NCBI GenBank assembly: GCA_963974055.1
Contig: CAXBCP010000051.1
Span: 1-21,179, forward strand
Length of the DNA stretch: 21,179 nt
Direction of reading: 5' to 3'
Source: CAXBCP01 sp963974055
GTDB lineage: Bacteria; Pseudomonadota; Alphaproteobacteria; MPNO01; UBA830
The position numbers and the translations under genes are program-made. Under the pieces are notes generated by a model. It had not been told where the DNA came from. It did not search any database and saw only the letters and a list, made by a program, of their open reading frames with translations. This document shows, piece after piece, positions 1 to 6,869 of the stretch (position 1 is the stretch's first letter; the number at the start of each line of letters is the position of its first letter).

Positions 1-32
1 CCGGCTGGATCCCGGCACAGGGCCGGGATGAC
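1..32. repeat. Palindromic intergenic repeat (GCCGGGATGAC family), edge copy
   Basis: Arms ATCCCGGC (9-16) and GCCGGGAT (22-29) can pair around a short loop, and the right side continues as GCCGGGATGAC. The same right half occurs in the perfect copy at 13839-13865. The outer left bases do not match that copy, so this one is degenerate or cut by the window edge. It lies just 3' of the minus-strand dienelactone hydrolase gene, where it could act as a hairpin at the transcript end. Confidence 0.6.
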
Positions 33-64
33 AAACTGTGCCGATGCGGCGGGAGCGCCGGCCC

Positions 65-772
65 CTACAGGTTCTTCGCCAGCCAGGCGATCATCCTGGC
101 GAAGGAATCCTCGGTCGCCAGGGCGCGGTAGCCGGCCGGGTTGGTGAAGTTCTGGAAGGCGTGGCCGGCGCCGTCATAGGAATGGAATTCGTGGGCGATG
201 CCGAGCTCGGTCAGCCTTGCGCCGATCTGCGCGACCTGGTCGGGCGACGGGTTTTCGTCGTCCTTGCCGAAAAACCCGATCACGGGGCCGCGGAGGTTGC
301 CGAGCTTTTCGAAGGGCGGCACGTCGCCTTCGCCCATCGCCTTGAACATGTTGCCGCTGTAATGGACGATATTGCACTTGAACGCCTCGATCGAGGCGGC
401 GCCGAGGAACGACACCCGCCCGCCCATGCAGTGCCCGGCGATCGCCATGCGGTCGTTGTCGACCGTGTCCATCGCCTGGAGCAGTTCGACCGTCGCGTTG
501 AGATCGCGGACGATCTGGACGTCGCAGAGATTCTGCGCCGAATCCCGCGTGTCCTCGCCCTCGGGGCGGCGGTGATGGAGGTACGGCGTCGCCGCGACAT
601 AGCCGTGCCCGGCAAGGTCCTGCACGAATTTCGTGGTCGGGGAATCGTTGCCGGCGCGATGATGGGCGACGACGACCGCCGGGTGCGGGCCGGGGCCGGC
701 GGGCTCGTCCACGAACACGCTCATACTGTTGCCGTCGACGGTCAGGTTTTCCCAGCGGGCATTGGACGCCAT
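65..772 (-). CDS. Dienelactone hydrolase family protein
   Basis: A 235-residue cytosolic alpha/beta hydrolase of the dienelactone hydrolase (DLH) family, matching the usual length of about 230-240. The nucleophile motif GHCMGG places the catalytic Cys at residue 115, with probable triad partners Asp172 (in GKDDENPSP) and His204 (in GAGHAF). A Cys rather than Ser nucleophile is typical of DLH. Family members open lactones such as dienelactone in chloroaromatic catabolism, but many homologues act on other esters, so the substrate is open. The ATG at 772 was chosen because a GGAG ribosome site sits just upstream. The reading frame stays open further upstream, but that part lacks the family pattern and would overlap the divergent ligase. 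It is transcribed away from the acyl-CoA ligase gene. Confidence 0.9.
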   Translation of the reverse strand: MASNARWENLTVDGNSMSVFVDEPAGPGPHPAVVVAHHRAGNDSPTTKFVQDLAGHGYVAATPYLHHRRPEGEDTRDSAQNLCDVQIVRDLNATVELLQAMDTVDNDRMAIAGHCMGGRVSFLGAASIEAFKCNIVHYSGNMFKAMGEGDVPPFEKLGNLRGPVIGFFGKDDENPSPDQVAQIGARLTELGIAHEFHSYDGAGHAFQNFTNPAGYRALATEDSFARMIAWLAKNL

Positions 773-809
773 TGTTTTTCTCCATCGCGTAGAGGGAAGC
801 GGTTGCATG

Positions 810-837
810 TTTATAAACCGCCGCGGCCGCACCACAA
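810..837 (-). promoter_or_regulatory. Candidate sigma70-type promoter for the dienelactone hydrolase gene
   Basis: Reading the minus strand, TTGTGG (832-837) and TATAAA (810-815) are separated by 16 bp, giving a leader of about 30 nt before the ATG at 772. The -10 lies inside a perfect 10-bp palindrome GTTTATAAAC (809-818). The -35 match is weak, so this is a prediction only. Confidence 0.35.
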
Positions 838-895
838 ACGACATTATGTGCGAAACGGGGACTGCATCTGGACGGCGACCCGGGGGCACGGCATA

Positions 896-913
896 TTGTT
901 GACCAATCAACAA
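896..913. promoter_or_regulatory. Operator-like inverted repeat between divergent genes
   Basis: Perfect 7-bp arms, TTGTTGA and TCAACAA, flank a CCAA spacer. The site lies 20 bp before the ligase GTG and about 120 bp before the hydrolase ATG, in the only gap between these divergent genes. The size and symmetry fit a dimeric repressor such as a GntR or TetR family regulator, but no regulator gene is in the window. A TTGACC hexamer at 899-904 resembles a -35 box and would be covered by a bound protein. Confidence 0.5.
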
Positions 914-932
914 ATACGGGACATCGAATTCC

Positions 933-2465
933 GTGCGATTGGGAGACATTCTTCGGCTGGCGGCACAGCGCGCGCCGCGCAAGACCGCCATCGTCGCCGA
1001 CGACCGGCAGATGACCTATGCCGAATACGACGCGGCGGCGAACCGGTTCGCGCATTTCCTGGCCGATGCCGGTATCGGAAAGGGCGACCGCATCGCGACC
1101 GTCCTGTTCAACAGTCCCGAATACTGTATCGCCCATTACGGCAATGCCCGCGCCGGCAGCGTGCTGGTGCATGTTTCCCCCAACTACGCCGCGCCCGAAA
1201 TCGCCCGCATCGTCGAACGCACCCGCCCCCGCATCCTGGTGATCGACGCGGACATCGCCGACAAGATCGACCGGATCCGCGACCGGCTTGCATCGGTGGA
1301 GCGCGTCATCGTTGTCGGCGGGGCGGAAGGCGATTTCGACGATGATTTCGGCGACGCCATCGCCGCGTTCCCGGACACGTATCCCGATATCGACATCGAC
1401 CCCGCCGACCCGGTCGCGATGACCTTCACCGGCGGCACCACCGGCGAGCCCAAGGGCGCGGTGGTCAGCCATAACGCGCGCTTCGTATCCGCGTGGTCGA
1501 CCGCGCTCGAACACCGGGTCACGGGCGAAGACGTTACCGGCATCCTGACGCCGATGTTCCACGCCGTCGGGCTGATGATCTGGTACCAGGCGACGGTCCT
1601 GGCCGGGAGCACGTCCGTGATTTTCCGCAAATGGGACGCCGGGCATTTCATCCGCCAGACCGAACGCCACGGCATTTCGTCGGTGTTCATGGTGCCGGTG
1701 CAGGTCCGCGACCTGATCCGGTCCGACGCGTTCGATGCCGGACGCCTGAAATCGCTGAGGAATATCGGCGCCGGCGGCGCGCTGACCCCGGAAGGGCTGA
1801 TCGCCGAATGCCGCGCCGCCCTGCCCCATTGCGACTACACCGACCATTACGGCCAGTCCGAAACCGGGCTGCTGACGATCCTGAAACCCTGGGAATCGGA
1901 AGCCCACAGGGGATCGATCGGCCGCGCGGCGGTCGGGGTGGACCTGCGCATCGCGGACGAGAACGGCGACCCCGTGCCGCCCGGCACCATCGGCGAGCTG
2001 ATCAGCCGCGGACCGTTCATGATGGAGGGCTATTTCGAGAACGAGGCCGAAACCGCGGCGTATTTCCGCGACGGCTGGGGCTGGTCGGGCGATCTGGCCG
2101 TCGCCGACGCGGACGGCTTCATCACCCTGGTCGGCCGGTCGAAGGAAATGATCGTCTCGGGCGGCATCAACGTCTATCCGCGCGAGATCGAGATCACGCT
2201 GGAAGAACACCCGGCGGTGCTCGAATGCACGGCGTTCGGGGTGCCCGACGAACGCTGGAGCGAAGCGCTGGTCGCCTATATCGTGCTGCGCGACGGCCAG
2301 GCGGCGGACGCCGATACCCTGCTGGCGTTCTGCACCGAACAGCTCGCCCGCTACAAGCGCCCGCGCGAGATCGTGTTCGTCGACGCCATTCCGAAAACGC
2401 CGTCCGGCAAGATACAGAAACCCCTGCTGAGGGATGCATATCTGGATGGCAGGGTGCTGCCCTGA
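933..2465 (+). CDS. AMP-dependent acyl-CoA synthetase/ligase (ANL superfamily)
   Basis: A 510-residue ligase that would activate a carboxylic acid to its CoA thioester via an acyl-adenylate. The ANL core motifs are present in order: the phosphate loop TFTGGTTGEPKG (164-175), YGQSET (306-311), SGDLA (385-389), the hinge region GRSKEMIVSGG (401-411) and PSGKIQK near the C terminus, with catalytic Lys493. Length is normal for medium-chain or aromatic acyl-CoA ligases. The start is a GTG at 933 with only a weak upstream purine stretch, and the N-terminal residues fit the family. Substrate cannot be assigned; fatty, cyclic or hydroxycinnamic acids are all possible. It is first in a plus-strand run leading to hydrolase and flavin monooxygenase genes, but a 134-bp gap separates it from the next gene, so co-transcription is unproven. 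Confidence 0.92.
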   Translation: MRLGDILRLAAQRAPRKTAIVADDRQMTYAEYDAAANRFAHFLADAGIGKGDRIATVLFNSPEYCIAHYGNARAGSVLVHVSPNYAAPEIARIVERTRPRILVIDADIADKIDRIRDRLASVERVIVVGGAEGDFDDDFGDAIAAFPDTYPDIDIDPADPVAMTFTGGTTGEPKGAVVSHNARFVSAWSTALEHRVTGEDVTGILTPMFHAVGLMIWYQATVLAGSTSVIFRKWDAGHFIRQTERHGISSVFMVPVQVRDLIRSDAFDAGRLKSLRNIGAGGALTPEGLIAECRAALPHCDYTDHYGQSETGLLTILKPWESEAHRGSIGRAAVGVDLRIADENGDPVPPGTIGELISRGPFMMEGYFENEAETAAYFRDGWGWSGDLAVADADGFITLVGRSKEMIVSGGINVYPREIEITLEEHPAVLECTAFGVPDERWSEALVAYIVLRDGQAADADTLLAFCTEQLARYKRPREIVFVDAIPKTPSGKIQKPLLRDAYLDGRVLP

Positions 2466-2528
2466 GCGGCGATTTCAGCCCCCCAAACCCGCCTGCCCGG
2501 CTTGCCATGAACGAACGGCCCCGATAAC

Positions 2529-2551
2529 CTTCGGAACATTAGGTACCGAAG
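2529..2551. promoter_or_regulatory. Short dyad upstream of the hydrolase-LLM operon
   Basis: CTTCGG (2529-2534) and CCGAAG (2546-2551) form 6-bp arms around an 11-nt spacer in the 134-bp gap after the ligase. No T run follows, so an intrinsic terminator is unlikely. Two near-copies of TAAATTCGGG (2552-2561) and TAAATTCCGGG (2570-2580) follow directly. This could be a regulator site for the downstream operon. The evidence is symmetry and position only. Confidence 0.25.
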
Positions 2552-2599
2552 TAAATTCGGGCCGCACGATAAATTCCGGGATAGGGAACACACATTCCA

Positions 2600-3352
2600 A
2601 TGATGCTACAGGGACAGGAAATAGACGTCGTTCGCAAGGGTTCGGGGCAGCCGCTATTACTGCTGCACGGCGGCGGCGGACCGATCGCCGGCCTGCCGTT
2701 TGCCGACAGGCTGGCCGAGAAATTCGAGATCATCGCGCCGACCCATCCGGGCTTCGCCGGCAGCAGGATCCCCGATCATTTCAACCGCATCGACGACCTG
2801 GTGTTCCTGTATCTCGACCTGCTGGACGAACTCGACCTGAAAGATGTCGTCCTGATGGGCTTTTCCATGGGCGGCTGGACCGCGACCGAGCTTGCCGTCG
2901 CGAATGCGAGCCGGCTGTCGAAGCTGATCCTGGTCGATTCCGTCGGCGTCAAGACCGGCGGCCGCGAAGACCGCGATATTGCCGACGTGTTCGCGCTGCC
3001 GGGCGAAACGCTCGCCAAGATCATGTTCCACGACCCGTCGCTGGCGCCGAACCTGCACGACATGCCCGACGAACAGCTTCAGATCGTCGCCGCCAACCGC
3101 ATGGCGCTCGGCGTGTATACGTGGGATCCGTACATGCACAACCCGAAGCTGCCGCACCGGCTGCACCGGATCAAGATTCCGACGCATTTCATCTGGGGCG
3201 CCAGCGACGGGCTGGTCACGGTCGATTACGGGCGGAAATTCTGCAAGCTGATCGACGGCGCGTCCATGACCGTGATCGAGGAAGCAGGCCATTCGCCGCA
3301 GATGGAACAGCCCGACGCCTTCGTCGACGCCGTTTTCAAGTTCGCCGGTTAG
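2600..3352 (+). CDS. Alpha/beta fold hydrolase (first of the operon)
   Basis: A 250-residue single-domain alpha/beta hydrolase. Visible motifs are the oxyanion-hole region LLHGGGGP (21-28), the nucleophile elbow GFSMGG with Ser89, the acid Asp203 in WGASDG and the base His231 in EEAGHSPQ. The pattern resembles meta-cleavage-product hydrolases and related C-C or ester hydrolases. The operon context with two flavin monooxygenases suggests it hydrolyses an oxygenated intermediate, for example an ester or lactone, but this is inference. The start at ATG 2600 is preceded by a purine-rich AGGGAA. The downstream LLM gene begins 15 nt after the stop, indicating one transcript. Confidence 0.88.
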   Translation: MMLQGQEIDVVRKGSGQPLLLLHGGGGPIAGLPFADRLAEKFEIIAPTHPGFAGSRIPDHFNRIDDLVFLYLDLLDELDLKDVVLMGFSMGGWTATELAVANASRLSKLILVDSVGVKTGGREDRDIADVFALPGETLAKIMFHDPSLAPNLHDMPDEQLQIVAANRMALGVYTWDPYMHNPKLPHRLHRIKIPTHFIWGASDGLVTVDYGRKFCKLIDGASMTVIEEAGHSPQMEQPDAFVDAVFKFAG

Positions 3353-3367
3353 AAAGGGAGCGCAGAG

Positions 3368-4597
3368 ATGAAATCCTGGTGGTTTACCGAAGACTGCTAT
3401 CCGCACCTGCCCGATCAGGACAGCTACCGGTCGATCCGCGTCGATCTGCCGAATATCCACTGCGAGCCGGAAACCGCGCACGAGCTGTATAACCGCTATC
3501 TCGACCTGTGGTGCGCGTGCGACGAAATCGGCCTCGGCATCATGCTCAACGAGCATCACCAGACCGCGACCTGCATGGTACCGGCGGCGCCGATCATGCT
3601 CGGCATCCTTGCCCGCCAGACCAGGGACGCGCGCCTGCTGATCCTCGGCAACCCGCTGCCCAACCGCAACCAGCCGGTGCGCGTCGCCGAGGAAATGGCG
3701 CTGGTCGACGTGATTTCCAAGGGCCGCGTCGAATGCGGTTTCGTGCGCAGCGTGCCCTACGAGGCGGCGGCGGCGAATATCCTGCCCTATCAGGGCTCGG
3801 AGCGGATGTGGGAAGCCCACGACCTGATCCTGAAGGCATGGACCACCCATGACGGGCCGTTCAATTTCGAGGGCAAATTCTATCATCACCGCCAGGTCAA
3901 TATCTGGCCGCGGCCCTACCAGCAGCCGCATCCGCCGGTCTGGATCACCATGGGCAGCGCCGGGTCGGCGAAACCGGTGGCGCAGCACAAGCATGTCGGC
4001 GCCGTATTCCTGGCGGGCTATCCCCGCATCCGCGACGTGTTCGACGGCTACCGGCAGGGCTATCTCGATGCCCACGGCACGCACGCGCCGCTCGACCGGC
4101 TCGCCTATCTCGGCCTGTGCTATATCGGCGAAAACGAAAAGGCCGCCGAGGAAGGCGCGCGCAAGCTGCTGTGGTACATGGAAGCCAACAAGGTGCCGGC
4201 GGAATGGAGCAACCCGCCCGGCTATCACCCGCCGCCGGTCGCCGCACAGGTGATGAAGGGCGTCACCGGGTCCGGCGTGCCGACCAACCCGACCCTCGAG
4301 GAACAGATGGCGCGCGGCAACGTTTTCGCCGGCACGCCCGACCAGGTCTACGAGCAGATCAAGGCGTTCTGGGAATATTCCGGCGGGTTCGGCCACATGC
4401 TGCTGATGGGCCAGGCCGGGTTCCTGTCGGATGCCGACGCGCTCAAATCCATGAAGCTGTACAAGGCGGAGGTCGAACCGCGGCTGAAGGAACTGATGGC
4501 GAATGCCGACCCCGCCGAATTGTGGGAAAAGAGCAAGGCGATGCCGGTCAAGCAGGGCGCCGATCTCGGCAATTTCGGCATCGAATTCGTCCGCTAG
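3368..4597 (+). CDS. LLM class flavin-dependent oxidoreductase, copy 1
   Basis: A 409-residue bacterial-luciferase-like (LLM) enzyme. Members use reduced FMN or F420, commonly as the oxygenase half of two-component monooxygenases. The family signature NEHHQTA is at 61-67, followed by the core LARQTRDARLLILGNPLP and the VRVAEEMALVD segment (105-115). A strong AAAGGGAG ribosome site precedes the ATG. Its neighbour at 4641 is a paralogue, and bases 3546-3876 (residues about 60-170) are identical at the DNA level to that gene. No flavin reductase gene lies nearby, so an unlinked reductase would be needed if it is a two-component monooxygenase. The substrate is unknown; flanking hydrolases suggest oxidation followed by hydrolysis. 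Confidence 0.92.
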   Translation: MKSWWFTEDCYPHLPDQDSYRSIRVDLPNIHCEPETAHELYNRYLDLWCACDEIGLGIMLNEHHQTATCMVPAAPIMLGILARQTRDARLLILGNPLPNRNQPVRVAEEMALVDVISKGRVECGFVRSVPYEAAAANILPYQGSERMWEAHDLILKAWTTHDGPFNFEGKFYHHRQVNIWPRPYQQPHPPVWITMGSAGSAKPVAQHKHVGAVFLAGYPRIRDVFDGYRQGYLDAHGTHAPLDRLAYLGLCYIGENEKAAEEGARKLLWYMEANKVPAEWSNPPGYHPPPVAAQVMKGVTGSGVPTNPTLEEQMARGNVFAGTPDQVYEQIKAFWEYSGGFGHMLLMGQAGFLSDADALKSMKLYKAEVEPRLKELMANADPAELWEKSKAMPVKQGADLGNFGIEFVR

Positions 4598-4640
4598 AGG
4601 CGCGCCGCAACATCAACGACAAACGGACGGATTCCGCAAG

Positions 4641-5885
4641 ATGACGAACCTGAAGACGTGGTTTTTCACCGAAGACTGCTATCCCGACCTGCCGCCGCAG
4701 GACGAATGGGACTCGATCCGCGTGGATCTGCCCAACAGCCTGTGCGAGCCTGAAAATGCCAACCGCCTGTATAACCAGTATCTCGACATCTGGTGCGCGG
4801 CGGACGAGATGGGGCTCGACATCATGATCAACGAGCATCACCAGACCGCGACCTGCATGGTACCGGCGGCGCCGATCATGCTCGGCATCCTTGCCCGCCA
4901 GACCAGGGACGCGCGCCTGCTGATCCTCGGCAACCCGCTGCCCAACCGCAACCAGCCGGTGCGCGTCGCCGAGGAAATGGCGCTGGTCGACGTGATTTCC
5001 AAGGGCCGCGTCGAATGCGGTTTCGTGCGCAGCGTGCCCTACGAGGCGGCGGCGGCGAATATCCTGCCCTATCAGGGCTCGGAGCGGATGTGGGAAGCCC
5101 ACGACCTGATCCTGAAGGCATGGACCACCCATGACGGGCCGTTCAATTTCGAGGGCAAGTACTACCATCACCGCCAGGTCAATATCTGGCCGCGGCCCTA
5201 CCAGCAGCCGCACCCGCCGGTCTGGATCACCACCGGCAGCGCCGGCAGCACCGACCCCGTGGCGCGCCACAGGCACGTGGCCGCGATCTTCCTGGCCGGA
5301 TATTCCCGCGTGCGGCCGATCTTCGACGCCTACCGGGCGAACTACCTGAAACATCACGGCGAACATGCGCCGCTCGACCGGCTTGCCTATTGCGGGCTGA
5401 TCTATGTCGGCGACGACGAAAAGGCCGCCGAAAAGGGCGCCAACGAGCTGATGTGGTACATGCAGGCCAACAAGGTGTCCGAGCCGTGGAAAAACCCGCC
5501 CGGCTACCATCCGCCGCAGGTCGCCGCCGGCATCATGCGCGGCGCCCATATATCCGGCTCCGGCGCGGCCTACAGCACCGACCTGAAGGAACATATGCGG
5601 CGCGGCAACGTTTTCGCCGGCACGCCCGACCAGGTTTACGAGCAGATCAAGGCGTTCTGGGAATATTCCGGCGGGTTCGGCCACATGCTGATGATGGGCC
5701 AGGCCGGGCACCTGTCCGAACAGGACACCCTGCGCTCGATGAAGCTCTATAACGAAGAGGTCTATCCGCGGCTGCGCGAACTGGCGGCGACCTGGGACCC
5801 GGAGGCGATCATGGAAAAGCGCAAGGCGATGCCCGACATGGACCACGCCGAGATCACCGATCTGTCCGTCGATTTCGTGAGGTAG
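4641..5885 (+). CDS. LLM class flavin-dependent oxidoreductase, copy 2 (tandem paralogue)
   Basis: A 414-residue paralogue of the preceding LLM oxidoreductase, with the same architecture and the same N-terminal FFTEDCYPDLP-like opening. The ATG at 4641 was preferred over an earlier in-frame ATG inside the upstream gene because the LLM homology starts here; the ribosome site is weak. It contains the identical NEHHQTA core (bases 4828-5158 match copy 1 exactly) and a second nearly identical patch at 5601-5708, while the middle and C-terminal parts have diverged (for example an extra short insertion near AHISGSGAAYS). Divergence outside the core suggests different substrates, or a heteromeric enzyme as in luciferase LuxA/LuxB. 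That last idea is inference only. The next gene starts 3 nt after its stop. Confidence 0.92.
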   Translation: MTNLKTWFFTEDCYPDLPPQDEWDSIRVDLPNSLCEPENANRLYNQYLDIWCAADEMGLDIMINEHHQTATCMVPAAPIMLGILARQTRDARLLILGNPLPNRNQPVRVAEEMALVDVISKGRVECGFVRSVPYEAAAANILPYQGSERMWEAHDLILKAWTTHDGPFNFEGKYYHHRQVNIWPRPYQQPHPPVWITTGSAGSTDPVARHRHVAAIFLAGYSRVRPIFDAYRANYLKHHGEHAPLDRLAYCGLIYVGDDEKAAEKGANELMWYMQANKVSEPWKNPPGYHPPQVAAGIMRGAHISGSGAAYSTDLKEHMRRGNVFAGTPDQVYEQIKAFWEYSGGFGHMLMMGQAGHLSEQDTLRSMKLYNEEVYPRLRELAATWDPEAIMEKRKAMPDMDHAEITDLSVDFVR

Positions 5886-5888
5886 GAA

Positions 5889-6752
5889 ATGGCTGCTATC
5901 GAATCCCGTTTCGTCGAGGTCGACGGCATCGACACCCATTATCTCGAAGCCGGCCCGGCGGATGCGCCGACGGTCGCGCTGCTGCATTCGGGCGAGTTCG
6001 GCGGCTGCGCCGAAATAAGCTGGGAATTCACGATCCCCGCCCTGGCCGAGCATTTCCACGTCATCGCCCCCGACTGGCTGGGCTTCGGCCGCACCGACAA
6101 GGTCTACGATTTCGCCGACCAGCGCGGCCGGGTGTACAGCCACATGTCGCATTTCTTCGCCGCGATCGGCGTGACCGAGGCCGATTTCATCGGCAATTCC
6201 ATGGGCGGATCGAACCTGGCGCGCATCATCGCCGATCCGCCGCCGATCCTGCCGGTGCGGTCCGCCATCCTGTGTTCGGGCGGCGGGTTCACGCCGCTGA
6301 CGCAGGAACGGAAGACGCTGCTGGCCTATGACGGCACGGCGGACGCCATGCGGGCGCTGCTGCACGCCATGCTGCACGATCCGAAATGGGGCGACGACGA
6401 GGCCTATGTCGCGAAACGCCAGGACATGGCGCTGATGCCCGGCGCCTTCGAATGCGCGTCCGCGCCGCGCCTGAAACGCCCCGAGCCGGAGAAGAAAGAC
6501 GACAAGGCCGCCGGCCAGAGTTTCGGCATCCCCGACAACACGGTCTACGAAAACGTGGCCGTGCCGGTGCTGATCATCGCCGGCGAAAACGACCCGCTGC
6601 GCGAACCGGGCTATTCCGACGATCTCGCCGCCCGCATCCCGGACAACGAACGCCACGTCTACGAAGATTGCGGACACTGCCCCAATATCGAACACGCCGC
6701 ACGCTTCAACGCCGACGCCATCGCGTTCCTGAAACGAATCCACGCCGCATAG
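5889..6752 (+). CDS. Alpha/beta fold hydrolase (last of the operon)
   Basis: A 287-residue alpha/beta hydrolase with HSGEFGG (33-39) at the oxyanion hole, nucleophile GNSMGG with Ser104, the acid Asp235 in AGENDPLR and His263 in EDCGHCPN. The pattern APDWLGFGRTDK plus GNSMGG is characteristic of meta-cleavage-product (BphD/MhpC-like) hydrolases and relatives. A cap-domain segment rich in Lys, Glu and Pro (about 194-208) is unusual and may be a flexible loop. The start codon follows the LLM stop by 3 nt, with AGGTAGGA as ribosome site, so translation is probably coupled. It ends the plus-strand operon; an intrinsic terminator follows within 30 bp. Confidence 0.9.
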   Translation: MAAIESRFVEVDGIDTHYLEAGPADAPTVALLHSGEFGGCAEISWEFTIPALAEHFHVIAPDWLGFGRTDKVYDFADQRGRVYSHMSHFFAAIGVTEADFIGNSMGGSNLARIIADPPPILPVRSAILCSGGGFTPLTQERKTLLAYDGTADAMRALLHAMLHDPKWGDDEAYVAKRQDMALMPGAFECASAPRLKRPEPEKKDDKAAGQSFGIPDNTVYENVAVPVLIIAGENDPLREPGYSDDLAARIPDNERHVYEDCGHCPNIEHAARFNADAIAFLKRIHAA

Positions 6753-6775
6753 GGCGCCGACCGGCTACGCCAACG

Positions 6776-6808
6776 AAAAGGGCCGGTCATCCGACCGGCC
6801 CTTTTTTT
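6776..6808 (+). terminator. Rho-independent terminator of the hydrolase-LLM operon
   Basis: A GC-rich stem GGGCCGGTC (6780-6788) pairs with GACCGGCCC (6793-6801) around the loop ATCC. It is extended by A-T pairs and followed by a run of seven T (6802-6808). It lies 24 bp after the last hydrolase gene. The four A on the left could give partial activity in the reverse direction for the convergent enoyl-CoA hydratase gene. Confidence 0.93.
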
Positions 6809-6821
6809 AATCCTTCGATCC

Positions 6822-6847
6822 GTCATTCCCGCGAAAGCGGGGATGAC
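6822..6847. repeat. Palindromic intergenic repeat (GTCATTCCCGC variant)
   Basis: Arms GTCATTCCCGC (6822-6832) and GCGGGGATGAC (6837-6847) pair around a GAAA loop with one G-T wobble. It has the GTCAT...ATGAC ends of the repeats at 1-32 and 13839-13865 but a different core. It sits between the convergent ends of the hydrolase and enoyl-CoA hydratase genes. Confidence 0.75.
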
Positions 6848-6869
6848 AGTCATACGGTCAGGAAAAAAC

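Noticed and set aside
38..1345. Long plus-strand reading frame of 435 codons
   Set aside because: It overlaps the dienelactone hydrolase gene antisense and then the ligase in another frame. Its composition is Arg/His/Pro-rich with no family motifs, as expected for shadow frames in GC-rich DNA.
174..2210. 678-codon minus-strand frame opposite the ligase
   Set aside because: It is antisense to a clear AMP ligase and shows no recognisable domain.
3368..5885. Assembly duplication artefact for the two LLM genes
   Set aside because: The genes differ throughout their N-terminal, middle and C-terminal parts and are both complete, so a real tandem pair is more likely. A local artefact within the identical tract is still listed as something to test.
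4548..6743. 731-codon minus-strand frame opposite the second LLM gene and hydrolase
   Set aside because: It is a mirror frame of real genes. A similar frame appears opposite the first LLM gene only because the two paralogues share sequence.
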